A stretch of DNA of 64,000 nt, from NCBI GenBank assembly GCA_965207595.1, contig CBDBMW010000011.1:310001-374000 (forward strand), written 5' to 3'. Origin of the DNA: JAGWAJ01 sp026707615. GTDB lineage: Bacteria > Acidobacteriota > Vicinamibacteria > Vicinamibacterales > UBA8438. The notes under the pieces were generated by a model, which was not told where the DNA came from, made no database searches, and saw nothing but the letters and a program-made list of their open reading frames with translations. The position numbers and the translations under genes were made by a program. This document shows positions 38,818 to 47,992 of this stretch, in pieces (positions within the stretch are counted from its first letter, which is position 1; every line of letters starts with the position of its first letter).

Positions 38818-41757
38818 CTAGAAGCGGAAGCCCCAGGCCACCAGGAAAGACCGCGCGGCACGGTAGTGGCCGGCGGAGGTCGCTTCACCGAAGCGATCTC
38901 CCCTGGTGTACGTCGTCGGGATCCCCAACCCGTCCCGCGGACCGTCGTGGTCCGGTCGAATGGTCGTGTTGAAGTAGATCTGCTTGTCGTTGTTGGTCAG
39001 GTTGTACCACTCGATCTTCAGCCACGGTCGCAGGCTGCGCCACACCGGGATGTCGTAGTGGAGCGACAGGTCGAACCGGCCGGAGCCGTGGTAGAGCTCC
39101 GATCCGCGGCCGGCCGCGTAGTACAGCGTTCGCGACGAGGGACCGTCCACGTAGCCGAGCTCGTCGAGAATCGCCTGCTGCTCCGGCGTCACGCGGAAGC
39201 TGCTCGACGCCAGGCTGTAGTTGCTCGCCGAGTCGTAGCGCCAGAAGCCGCCGACGTCCAGATCCCCGGCCGCGCCCAGCCCGAGGGTGTAGATGCCCCA
39301 GACGCGCGCCCGGTGCTTCTGGTAGTCGTCGAGGCGGCCCCAGGGGTAGAAGCGGTCCGCGGGGGTCACCTCCGGCCAGTCGCCGTAGACGGAAGGGACA
39401 CCGGGGGTGTTGGTTCCCTCCCCGTCGAAATTCCCCTCGTTGCGAAGCTGTATCGTCCACGAGCCGTTCAGCCGCAGCGCGTCGAACCAGCGGTAGCGCG
39501 TCTCGAGCTGCAGGCCGTCGTAGTTCCTCTCGAGGGCGCTCGGGTCGTCGCCCAGGTCGCCGGGATTCCGGTAGTACTTGTTCGTGAACGTTCCGTACTC
39601 CGCCCCGGTCTCCGGGTCGGTGAGGGTGGTCGTCCCCGTCGTGAGGTCCTGGTAGTCCTCGACGAAGCTGCGGCCGCGACGCCGGACATAGGTCGCCTGG
39701 ACGTACCCGCGCGTCCCGAGCGTCGCGCCGCCCGACAGGGTGAACTCCTCCGTGACGGGGGAGTTGAGGCGTTCGTCGGTGAACACGTTCTGCGTCGGGA
39801 AGCGACCGAGGAAGGTGACGTAGTTGGCCGGGTCGAGCCCGGGGCAGTCGGCCGCGGTGGCGTCCGGCAGACCCGGGCACTCATGCGTCGGGCCGACGTA
39901 GTAGCCGAACAGCAGGCTCGGGTTGCCGACGTTGGTGTTCTCCGCGAACTGCGACTCGCTGTACTTGCCGGCGTAGTGGCCGTAGGTCGCCTGAATCGAG
40001 TAGCGGCCGTCGCCCAGGGGGTCGTACGACGCGGCCAGGCGTGGAACGATGGCGCGGGTGTCGACGGTCGTGATGTCGCCCGGCGTGGCGTTGCTCGTCA
40101 CGATCTCGCCGCGCACGCCCAGGTTGAACGAGAGGTGATCGTTCAGCGACCAGCGGTCGTTGATGAAGAACGACGACGTGTTGATGTCGATCCGGGCCCC
40201 GCGGGACGGGATCCAGTTCTCGATGAGCGCGCCGAAGGTGGGGAACACCGGGATCAGCCGGTCGTTGACGAGGACGGGATCGCCGTTGGCGTCCACCTTG
40301 AAGTCGGCATCGAAGACGTAGCCGGTGGACGACTGCGAGTTGCCGCCGGTGCGCGTCGACCGATAGCTCTCGAAGCCGACCTTCACGTTGTGCGAGCCCA
40401 GCGAGCGGGTTCCGCCGTGCCAGGTGAGGCTGCCGGTCACCTGCAGGTTGTTCCGGTCTTCCGGGTCCGTAGCATCGAAGTAGGGCGCGTTGTAGTGGCC
40501 AAGCTGTTGCGTCAGGGTGATGAACGGCGAGTACCCGATGGCGGTCCGATCGCCGCCGCCGCCCCGGAAGCCGAACCGCTTCCGCGACACCTGGGCCTCG
40601 GCAAAGACGTTGCGGCTCACGCTGCCGCGGTAGGTGGTCACGTACAGGTCGTTCGGCCGGGTCGCGTCGATCTGCGTGTCCGGCGTGACGCTGAAGCCGA
40701 ACGTGGGTTGGGCGAACCCGGACGACAGGTTGCGCATGTACTGGCCGGACAGCGTATGTCCCGGCGCAAGCGTCGCGGTCAACTTCACCTGGTTCCGGTC
40801 GTTGTGAGACCTGCTGTTGTACGAGATGCCGGTCTGCGCGAAGCTGCTGCTGTCGGTACTCCGGGCGCGCCGCATCGAGTAGAAGAACCAGAGGCGGTCG
40901 CGCGCGATCGGTCCGCCGAGTGTCGCCTCGTGGGACTGGTTCAGAACGTCCTCCCGCTCGACCTCGTGTTCCACCTCGTACGGGTTGAGCCCTTGCCAGG
41001 TCGGGTTGAAGTAGTTCGTTCGCCAACTGCCCGAGAACGTGTTGCCGCCGCTCTTGGTGATGACGTTGACCACGCCGCCGGAGAAGCGTCCGTACTCGGC
41101 GGAGATTCCGGAGGTGAGCACCTGCGTCTCCTCGATGGCGTCCGCCACGTAGAGTGCGTTCGCGGTCCCGAAGAGGTTGTCGTTGACGTCCACTCCGTCC
41201 ACGAAGTAGACGTTGTCGTACGCGAACGAGCCGTTGATCGCGAGTTGCCCCCCGTTGGGCGTGTTGGTGTTCAGCCCGGGCTGAACCGCGGCGATGGCGA
41301 ACGGCGAGCGGCCCATCGGCAGGGCGTTCACCTCTTCCGCGACCATGTTCGAGGCGGTCTCCGTAGTCTGGATCTCCGCCGGGACCACACTCGTTACCTC
41401 GACCGTCTCGGTGACGCCGCCGGGCGCCAGCACGGCGTTCACGCCTACGTCGCCGCCGAGCGGAACGGTCGCCTGCTCGTCGACATCGTTGAAACCGGAC
41501 AGCTCGAACACGACCGCATAGGTCCCGGGCGGGAGTTGCGGCAGCGAGTAGTTCCCGTTGACGTCGGTGACGGCGGCGCGCGTTCCCTGCAGAGAGGACG
41601 AGCGGACGGTGACGCTGACGCCGGGGAGCGAGAGCCCCTGCGAGTCGACCGCGGTGCCGCGGATGGTTCCGGTCTGGCGGCCCTGCCCCGGAGCATCCTC
41701 CGCCGACGCGAGGGTCAGCGCAAGTCCGACGCCCGCCACGAGCGTTCTGGTCGTCAA
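38818..41757 (-). CDS. TonB-dependent receptor with carboxypeptidase-regulatory domain
   Basis: A 979-residue outer-membrane protein. Signal peptide (1-25), CarboxypepD-regulatory domain (about 30-115: GTIRGTAVDSQGLSLPGVSV, TDVNGNYSLPQLPPGTYAVV), plug (about 120-245: YVADAIEETQVLTSGISAEY, VVNVITKSGGN), then a large barrel ending FLVAWGFRF. This layout is the Acidobacteria/Bacteroidetes-type receptor for oligosaccharides or other large ligands. The start is TTG 41757, supported by GGAGGAGGT; no in-frame ATG or GTG lies nearby. The stop TAG is at the edge of the insertion sequence and in the ancestor was joined to the palindromic repeat. Confidence 0.92.
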   Translation of the reverse strand: MTTRTLVAGVGLALTLASAEDAPGQGRQTGTIRGTAVDSQGLSLPGVSVTVRSSSLQGTRAAVTDVNGNYSLPQLPPGTYAVVFELSGFNDVDEQATVPLGGDVGVNAVLAPGGVTETVEVTSVVPAEIQTTETASNMVAEEVNALPMGRSPFAIAAVQPGLNTNTPNGGQLAINGSFAYDNVYFVDGVDVNDNLFGTANALYVADAIEETQVLTSGISAEYGRFSGGVVNVITKSGGNTFSGSWRTNYFNPTWQGLNPYEVEHEVEREDVLNQSHEATLGGPIARDRLWFFYSMRRARSTDSSSFAQTGISYNSRSHNDRNQVKLTATLAPGHTLSGQYMRNLSSGFAQPTFGFSVTPDTQIDATRPNDLYVTTYRGSVSRNVFAEAQVSRKRFGFRGGGGDRTAIGYSPFITLTQQLGHYNAPYFDATDPEDRNNLQVTGSLTWHGGTRSLGSHNVKVGFESYRSTRTGGNSQSSTGYVFDADFKVDANGDPVLVNDRLIPVFPTFGALIENWIPSRGARIDINTSSFFINDRWSLNDHLSFNLGVRGEIVTSNATPGDITTVDTRAIVPRLAASYDPLGDGRYSIQATYGHYAGKYSESQFAENTNVGNPSLLFGYYVGPTHECPGLPDATAADCPGLDPANYVTFLGRFPTQNVFTDERLNSPVTEEFTLSGGATLGTRGYVQATYVRRRGRSFVEDYQDLTTGTTTLTDPETGAEYGTFTNKYYRNPGDLGDDPSALERNYDGLQLETRYRWFDALRLNGSWTIQLRNEGNFDGEGTNTPGVPSVYGDWPEVTPADRFYPWGRLDDYQKHRARVWGIYTLGLGAAGDLDVGGFWRYDSASNYSLASSSFRVTPEQQAILDELGYVDGPSSRTLYYAAGRGSELYHGSGRFDLSLHYDIPVWRSLRPWLKIEWYNLTNNDKQIYFNTTIRPDHDGPRDGLGIPTTYTRGDRFGEATSAGHYRAARSFLVAWGFRF

Positions 41758-41953
41758 GTCACGGACCTCCTCCTGCGGCGCGCAGGCCAGGACGTTGCAC
41801 CCCTACCATAGCCGCATCGTTCCGGGGCCGCCGTCGCGTCGGAACGGAACGGAACGGAACGGGGGCGGCGGCATCGCCCGGCGCCGCCGCTATGATGGGG
41901 GCGCGGGCGGGGCGCCATTGCTCCGCCCCCGACGAGCCACAAGGAGAACGACC

Positions 41954-43954
41954 ATGGTGCGAGGCCGAGGGCTTCGATGCCACCCGTCCGGCGCTCGCCG
42001 CGCTCGCACCGCGGCCGCGGGGGCGCTCGCGCTGGCGCTGGCGGCACCGTCCGGGTGGGCGCAGACCGTCGCGACGGGGGATGTCGAGTGGCGGCACTTC
42101 GGCCGCGACGCGGCCAACACCAAGTACTCGCCGCTCGACCGGATCACGCCCGAGAACTTCCGCGATCTCGAGATTGCCTGGCGCTGGCGCTCGATAGAGA
42201 CCGAGGTCACGCGGGAGCGGGAGGAGATCCGGCCCGGCCCGTTCAAGTCGGTGTCCCTGATGGTCGGGGGCCTCGTCTACCTGAGCACGTCGCTGGGGCA
42301 GGTGGCGGCGCTCGACGCCGGGACCGGCGAGCTGGTCTGGTCCTACGACCCGGCGACCTACGACCGCCTCGACCGGCCCGCCAACATGGGCTGGCAGCAC
42401 CGCGGCGTCTCCTACTGGGAGGACGACGCGAGCGACGACGCGCGCATCTTCATCGCCACGCACGACCTGCTGCTCGTCGCCCTCAACGCCCGAACCGGCG
42501 AGCAGTACGCCGACTTCGGCGCCGACGGCGCCGTGGATCTCAGCGCGTCGCTCGGCCGGCCCATCGACCGCTCCCGCTTCACGCACTCCCAGCCGCTCGC
42601 CGTCGCCGGCGACACCGTGATCGTCGGGAGCATCGTGCAGGACACGAGCCTGACGCGCCGCGAGGCCGACCCCGGCCACGTGCGCGGCTTCGACGTCCGC
42701 ACGGGCGAGCGGAAGTGGATCTTCCACACCATCCCGCAGGGGGAGGAGTTCGGCGCCGACACCTGGCATGACGAGTCGTGGCGCTACAGCGGCCACAGCA
42801 ACGTCTGGGGCACGATGGCCGTCGACGAGGAGCTGGGCTACGTCTACCTGCCCACCGGCACCCCCACCAACGACTGGTACGGCGGCATGCGCCCCGGCGA
42901 CAACCTCTTCGCGGAGAGCATCATCTGCGTCGACGCCGAGACCGGCGAGCGGGTCTGGCACTTCCAGGCCGTGCACCACGGCCTGTGGGACTACGACTTC
43001 CCGACCGCCGGCAACCTGCTGGACATCACCGTCGACGGCCGCGTGATCAAGGCCATCGCGCAATCGAGCAAGCAGGCCTTCACCTACGTCTTCGACCGGG
43101 TGACGGGCGAGCCGGTCTGGCCGATCGAAGAGCGTCCCGTGCCCGCGGGCAGCGTGCCGGGGGAGTGGTACTCGCCGACGCAGCCCTTCCCGACGCGGCC
43201 GCCGCCCTTCGACCTGCAGGGGATCACCATCGACGACCTGGTCGACTTCACGCCGGAGCTTCGCGAGGAGGCGATCCGCATCGCCGGCCGGGCCCAGCTC
43301 GGTCCCATCTTCACGCCGCCCCCGGTCCGCGGCGAGGGCAAGCCGATCATCCAGTCGCCCGGCCCGGGCGGCGGCGTCAACTGGCCCGGCACGGCGGTCG
43401 ATCCGGAGACGGGACGGCTCTTCGTGCCGTCACAGACGCGGCTGCGGGCGGTCGAGCTGGTCGAGTACCCGCCGCCGGCCACCGTCGGCTACTTCACCGA
43501 TCCGTGGGCCACCCCGGTGCCGGGGCCCCGGGGGCTGCCTCTGGTCAAGCCGCCCTACAAGCGGATCACGGCCATCGACCTCAACACCGGCGAGCAGCTG
43601 TGGATGGCGCCCCACGGCGACGGCCCGCGCAACCACCCGGCCATCCGCCATCTCAACCTGCCCGCCCTCGGCGGTCACGGCGGGATGCACGGCGGCGGGC
43701 CGCTCGTGACGAAGACGCTGCTCGTCGTGAACTCCGGCGCCCGCTACGTCGAGGACGAGATTGCCTCGGCGCGCGCCATCACCGCCTACCACAAGGACAA
43801 CGGCGAGTACCTCGGCTCGGTCGAGCTGCCCGCGATCCCCTACGGGAACCCCATCACCTACCTGCACGAGGGGAGGCAGTACATCGTCGTCGCCGTGGGC
43901 ACCGGCAGCAGCGAGACGTCCCCGCCGGAGCTCATCGCGCTCGCGCTGCCGTGA
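41954..43954 (+). CDS. PQQ-dependent dehydrogenase, glucose-dehydrogenase-like (copy 3)
   Basis: A 666-residue quinoprotein with signal peptide (ending SGWAQ). Propeller blades: WRHFGRDAANTKYSPLDRIT, VAALDAGTGELVWSYDPATY, IFIATHDLLLVALNARTGEQ, GFDVRTGERKWIFHTIPQG, HHGLWDYDFPTAGNLLDITV, YVFDRVTGEPVWPIEERPVP and a C-terminal GNPITYLHEGRQYIVVAVGTG. The HHGLWDYD motif and the EERPVP stretch match membrane-type PQQ glucose dehydrogenases, but there are no N-terminal membrane helices, so it is a soluble periplasmic form. AAGGAGAA precedes ATG 41954. It is divergent from the TonB receptor, which might import the same class of substrate. Confidence 0.9.
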   Translation: MVRGRGLRCHPSGARRARTAAAGALALALAAPSGWAQTVATGDVEWRHFGRDAANTKYSPLDRITPENFRDLEIAWRWRSIETEVTREREEIRPGPFKSVSLMVGGLVYLSTSLGQVAALDAGTGELVWSYDPATYDRLDRPANMGWQHRGVSYWEDDASDDARIFIATHDLLLVALNARTGEQYADFGADGAVDLSASLGRPIDRSRFTHSQPLAVAGDTVIVGSIVQDTSLTRREADPGHVRGFDVRTGERKWIFHTIPQGEEFGADTWHDESWRYSGHSNVWGTMAVDEELGYVYLPTGTPTNDWYGGMRPGDNLFAESIICVDAETGERVWHFQAVHHGLWDYDFPTAGNLLDITVDGRVIKAIAQSSKQAFTYVFDRVTGEPVWPIEERPVPAGSVPGEWYSPTQPFPTRPPPFDLQGITIDDLVDFTPELREEAIRIAGRAQLGPIFTPPPVRGEGKPIIQSPGPGGGVNWPGTAVDPETGRLFVPSQTRLRAVELVEYPPPATVGYFTDPWATPVPGPRGLPLVKPPYKRITAIDLNTGEQLWMAPHGDGPRNHPAIRHLNLPALGGHGGMHGGGPLVTKTLLVVNSGARYVEDEIASARAITAYHKDNGEYLGSVELPAIPYGNPITYLHEGRQYIVVAVGTGSSETSPPELIALALP

Positions 43955-44128
43955 GTCGCACGCTGACCGCCGCGGCGGCGGCCGGCGCCGAGCGCCGAGA
44001 ACCGGGGAGGCGTTGGTGTTCTTCGTCTCGCGGGCCGCTGCGGCGATCGTCAGAGCCCGCGTGGACCGCAACGAGCGGCGGACCGGGCGCAGGATTCAGG
44101 GTGGACGGCTCGGCGGTAGAATCGAGCG

Positions 44129-45103
44129 ATGGCTGACTTCGAACCGCGGCCGCACGTCGCGCGCGCCGGCTCGCCGACGGCCCCCGCACCGGCGCTGCCG
44201 GTGGACCCCTTCCCGGGCTGCACGGCCCGGCGCGTGACGCGGAGCGAGATCGACACCTGGGAAGGCCGCCTGGAGTTCTGGGACGCGGCCACCGAGATCG
44301 CGTGGGTCGCCGCGCCAACCACCCCGTATCACGAGAAGCCGTCGCGCCGGCTGACGGCGGTGATGGACCGGATTGCGGCCGAGCGGGGGTCGGCCATCGT
44401 GTGCTACGGGTCGATGGACCTGATGCAGCGCGACGAGCACGGCGCCCCGCGGCGCATCCTGCAGGCCGACGAGTCCGTGTACGTGCATCCCCGGCGCGCG
44501 CGCCTGCCGGGCCCCAAGGCGATGATGGCGGGGGAGGACGACTTTCCGGACGTGGTGCTGGAGGTCGACCACACGACGGACGCGCGGCGGGCCAAGCTGG
44601 GGCTGTACGAAGCGTGGGGCTTCCCCGAGGTGTGGGTGGAAGTGCCGGCGCTGGGGGCGGCGAGCCGGCCGCGCCGGCGGCGGCCGGGACTGACGATCCA
44701 CCGGCGGGTGGCGGGCGCGTTCCAGGCGTCGGCCGCGAGCGGCGCGTTTCCGGGCTGGACGGCGGCCGAGATCCACGCCGCCCTGAACGAGACGGAGCTG
44801 TCGGAGCGGACGTTCGCGGTGCTGCAGCGGGTCGGCGGGGCGCTCGGCGCGCGGGACGGCACCGGGCCGGACGACGACCCGATGCTCGGCTGGCACCGGC
44901 GTCAGGGCCGGGCGGAAGGCCGGGCGGCGAGCCGGCGGGAGATGGTCGGCGAGATCCTGCGGGGGCGGGGGATCGTGGTCTCGGACGAGGGCCTCGCCCG
45001 CGTGGCGCGGATCGACGTGACGTCCGACGACGCAGTCGTCCGCGCGGCGCTCGCCTGCAAGGACGAGGCCGACCTCGTGGCGCGGCTCCGGCGGCGTCGC
45101 TGA
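44129..45103 (+). CDS. Uma2 family endonuclease (DUF820), copy A
   Basis: A 324-residue protein with the PD-(D/E)XK fold of the Uma2 family: FPDVVLEVDHTTDARRAKLGLYEAWGFPEVWVEV holds Asp141, Glu145/Asp147 and Lys156 of the predicted nuclease site. The N-terminal 30 residues are Pro/Ala-rich. The C-terminal part has a short RQGRAEGRAASRRE linker and a helical tail ending LRRRR. Family function is unproven; it is common in multicopy in cyanobacteria and related genomes. It is almost identical to the gene at 46714 over residues 30-260. TAGAATCGAGCG just before the ATG is shared by both copies. Confidence 0.87.
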   Translation: MADFEPRPHVARAGSPTAPAPALPVDPFPGCTARRVTRSEIDTWEGRLEFWDAATEIAWVAAPTTPYHEKPSRRLTAVMDRIAAERGSAIVCYGSMDLMQRDEHGAPRRILQADESVYVHPRRARLPGPKAMMAGEDDFPDVVLEVDHTTDARRAKLGLYEAWGFPEVWVEVPALGAASRPRRRRPGLTIHRRVAGAFQASAASGAFPGWTAAEIHAALNETELSERTFAVLQRVGGALGARDGTGPDDDPMLGWHRRQGRAEGRAASRREMVGEILRGRGIVVSDEGLARVARIDVTSDDAVVRAALACKDEADLVARLRRRR

Positions 45104-45232
45104 CCGGACCCACCGCCCCGTAGGCCTCCCTCGCCGCCCACTCCGATCGAGTTCGGTCCCGCGTGGGATACTGTGCGGCAAGCTCTCCGCAGGCCCGCGG
45201 AAGAAAGGACACCCACGTTGGAGGACGAGACC

Positions 45233-46663
45233 GTGCATGCGAAGAAGCTGGCGGCGTTGCTGCTCTTCGTGGCCCCGACGTTGGCCGCGTCCGGTCCCGC
45301 CGCGGCCTCGGACACGCGGCTGCTCGACCGAGCGCGGGCGGCGGACGCGGCAAGCGTGATGGCCCTCCTCGATCAGGGTGCCGCCGCGAACACCCGACAG
45401 TCGGACGGCGCGACCGCCCTGCACTGGGCGGCCCACTGGGACGACGGGGCGATGGCGGAGGCGCTGGTCCGGGCCGGCGCCGACGTCGACGCGGCGAACG
45501 ACTTCGGGGCCACGCCGCTCTGGCTGGCGTGCCGCAACGGCAGCGCGGCGATGGTCGAGACCCTGCTGGCGGCCGGCGCCGACGCGAACGCCGCGCTGCC
45601 CTCGGGGGAGACCGTGCTGATGACCGCGTCCGGCACCGGTTCCGCCGAGGCGGTGCTCCTCCTCGCGTCGCACGGGGCGGACCTGAACGCCCGGGAGCAC
45701 ACGCGGGGGCAGACGGCGCTGATGTGGGCGGTGGCCCAGCAGCATCCCGACGTCGTGGAGACGCTGGTCGCGCTCGGGGCGGACGTCCACGCGCGCTCGG
45801 CCCCGCAGCCGCGGCGCATCCACACGCGGACGGCCGGATTCAACCCTGCCGGAGTGGTCGATACCGTGCTGGGCAGCAATACGCCCCTCCTCTTCGCGGC
45901 CCGACACGGGAATCTCGATGCCGCCAGGCATCTCGTGGCCGCGGGCGCCGACGTCGACGACACGTCGGGGTCGGGCACCAGCGCACTTGTGGTCGCCGCG
46001 CACAGCGGCCATACCGCGCTCGCCCTGTACCTGCTCGAGCAGGGCGCCGACCCGCACGCGGCCGAGGCCGGCTACTCCGCCCTGCACGCCGCCACCCTGC
46101 GGGGCGACGAGACGGTGGCGGCGGCGCTGCTGGCGCGCGGCGCGGACCCGAACGCGCCGGTCGTCCGCGGCAGCCAGGGCCGGCGCAACAGCCCGGACTA
46201 CGTGCTGGACCACGACGTGGTCGGTGCCACCGCCTTCTGGCTGGCCGGGCACTTCGCCGAGCCCGGCGTCATGCGGGCGCTGGCCAACGGCGGCGCCGAC
46301 CCGCGGTTCGTCATGGAGGACGGCAGGACGCCGCTGATGGCGGCGGTAGCCGCCCGCCGCCGCCGGGAACCGGGGCTGGCCCCGAACCCCGCCGAGGAGG
46401 AGCGCCTGGTGCTGGAAGCCGCGCGGACCGCGATCGGCGCGGGGGTCGACGTCAACGCGGCCGACGCGGCGGGGAACACGGCCCTGCATACGGCAGCCCG
46501 GCGGCGCCTCGACACCGTCGTCCGACTGCTCGCCGACCGCGGCGCCGATCTGGCTGCCCTGAACGACAACGGACAGAGTCCGATGGACGTGGCCGGCCGC
46601 CGCGGGGGCGACGACAACAGCACGGTCGAGCTGTTGCGTCACCTCGGCGCAAGCGGCGGCTAG
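45233..46663 (+). CDS. Secreted ankyrin-repeat protein (third copy)
   Basis: A 476-residue protein with signal peptide (residues 1-26) and about ten ankyrin repeats: DGATALHWAAHWDDGAMAEA, FGATPLWLACRNGSAAMVET, RGQTALMWAVAQQHPDVVET, AGNTALHTAARRRLDTVVRL. The layout, including a long insert at about 195-215, parallels the proteins at 5946 and 21067, but here there is no DUF1552/DUF1592 partner; the gene sits between the two Uma2 copies. GTG 45233 with GGAGG eight bases upstream is the chosen start. Its stop TAG (46661-46663) is the first base triplet of a repeat arm. Confidence 0.87.
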   Translation: MHAKKLAALLLFVAPTLAASGPAAASDTRLLDRARAADAASVMALLDQGAAANTRQSDGATALHWAAHWDDGAMAEALVRAGADVDAANDFGATPLWLACRNGSAAMVETLLAAGADANAALPSGETVLMTASGTGSAEAVLLLASHGADLNAREHTRGQTALMWAVAQQHPDVVETLVALGADVHARSAPQPRRIHTRTAGFNPAGVVDTVLGSNTPLLFAARHGNLDAARHLVAAGADVDDTSGSGTSALVVAAHSGHTALALYLLEQGADPHAAEAGYSALHAATLRGDETVAAALLARGADPNAPVVRGSQGRRNSPDYVLDHDVVGATAFWLAGHFAEPGVMRALANGGADPRFVMEDGRTPLMAAVAARRRREPGLAPNPAEEERLVLEAARTAIGAGVDVNAADAAGNTALHTAARRRLDTVVRLLADRGADLAALNDNGQSPMDVAGRRGGDDNSTVELLRHLGASGG

Positions 46664-46694
46664 GAGTCTGCGCCGTAGAACGCCAACGGAACGC
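46660..46694. repeat. Half copy of the CTAG repeat supplying a stop codon
   Basis: CTAGGAGTCTGCGCCG (46660-46675) followed by TAGAACGCCAACGGAACGC is one arm plus loop of the dispersed repeat; the second arm is missing. The TAG in CTAG is the ankyrin gene's stop codon. Confidence 0.7.
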
Positions 46695-46713
46695 GTGACG
46701 CTAGAATCGAGCG

Positions 46714-47754
46714 ATGGCTGATTTCGAGCCCCGGCCGCATGCTCCGCGCGCCGGCGGGCCGGCTGCCTCGGCACCGGGGTCGGCGCTGCCGGCGGACCCG
46801 TTCCCCGGCTGCACGGCCCGGCGCGTGCCGCGGAGCGAGATCGACACCTGGGAAGGCCGCCTGGAGTTCTGGGACGCGGCCACCGAGATCGCGTGGGTCG
46901 CCGCGCCAACCACCCCGTATCACGAGAAGCCGTCGCGCCGGCTGACGGCGGTGATGGACCGGATTGCGGCCGAGCGGGGGTCGGCCATTGTGTGCTACGG
47001 GTCGATGGACCTGATGCAGCGCGACGAGCACGGCGTCCCGCGGCGCATCCTGCAGGCCGACGAGTCCGTGTACGTGCATCCCCGGCGCGCGCGCCTGCCG
47101 GGCGCCAAGGCGATGATGGCGGGGGAGGACGACTTTCCGGACGTGGTGCTGGAGGTCGACCACACGACGGACGTGCGGCGGGCCAAGCTGGGGCTGTACG
47201 AAGCGTGGGGCTTCCCCGAGGTGTGGGTGGAGGTGCCGGCGCGGGGGGCGGCGAGCCGGCCGCGCCGGCGGCGGCCGGGACTGACGATCCACCGGCGGGT
47301 GGCGGGCGCGTTCCAGGCGTCGGCCGCGAGCGGCGCCTTTCCGGGCTGGACGGCGGCCGAGATCCACGCCGCCCTGAACGAGACGGAGCTGTCGGAGCGG
47401 ACGTTCGCGGTGCTGCAGCGGGTCGGCGGGGCGCTCGGCGCGCGGGACGGCACCGGGCCGGACGACGATCCGATGCTCGGCTGGCACCGTCGTCAGGGCC
47501 GAACGGAAGGGCGGGCAGCGGGCCTGGCCCAGGGTCGGGCGGAAGGCCGGGCGGAAGGCGTGGCCCAGGGCCGGACGACGACCCGGCTGAGGATAGTTCG
47601 CGAGATCCTACGGGCGCGGGGCATCGCGGTCTCGGACCAGGGTCTCGCCCGCGTGCCGGAGATCGACGGGACGTCCGACGATGCAGTCGTCCGCGCGGCG
47701 CTCGCCTCCAACGACGAGGCCGACTTTCTGGCGCGGCTTCGGCGGCGCCGCTGA
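46714..47754 (+). CDS. Uma2 family endonuclease (DUF820), copy B
   Basis: A 346-residue protein, a near-identical duplicate of copy A from about residue 33 to 260, including the same PD-(D/E)XK core (FPDVVLEVDHTTDVRRAKLGLY). It differs in the first 30 residues and in a longer hinge of AQGRAEGRAEG repeats (residues about 262-285), a length-variable feature seen in many Uma2 tails. The C-terminal helix again ends LRRRR. The upstream TAGAATCGAGCG-ATG is the same as in copy A. The duplication is recent or has been kept alike by gene conversion. Confidence 0.87.
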   Translation: MADFEPRPHAPRAGGPAASAPGSALPADPFPGCTARRVPRSEIDTWEGRLEFWDAATEIAWVAAPTTPYHEKPSRRLTAVMDRIAAERGSAIVCYGSMDLMQRDEHGVPRRILQADESVYVHPRRARLPGAKAMMAGEDDFPDVVLEVDHTTDVRRAKLGLYEAWGFPEVWVEVPARGAASRPRRRRPGLTIHRRVAGAFQASAASGAFPGWTAAEIHAALNETELSERTFAVLQRVGGALGARDGTGPDDDPMLGWHRRQGRTEGRAAGLAQGRAEGRAEGVAQGRTTTRLRIVREILRARGIAVSDQGLARVPEIDGTSDDAVVRAALASNDEADFLARLRRRR

Positions 47755-47815
47755 CCACTCGATTCCTGCCCGGAGCATGTGCTGGATCACGACACGGCCG
47801 GGGCGCCGCCGACGT

Positions 47816-47905
47816 GTCGATTGCGACTATGCCGTGGTCAGCCTCGCGCTGGCCCTGCAGATGGACGGCGACCACGTCCGCCGGGCGCGTGTGAGCGGAG
47901 CCGTG
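47816..47905 (+). pseudogene. Remnant of a CO dehydrogenase/xanthine dehydrogenase FAD subunit
   Basis: About 30 codons starting near 47816 read DCDYAVVSLALALQMDGDHV then RRARVSGAV, which resembles the conserved stretch of CoxM-type FAD subunits of molybdenum hydroxylases (D(F/Y)AxVSxAxAL). Nothing before or after continues the domain, so it is a broken fragment in the 238-bp gap before the PrpD-like gene. The match is short and from memory of the family. Confidence 0.4.
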
Positions 47906-47992
47906 CGTAGTTGCGCCGGCCGTAGCGCGTGAGCGGTGACGGCCGATGAATCGCCGCGTCCGGGCGGTGTCACGTTCGTCGAGGGGAGCAAC

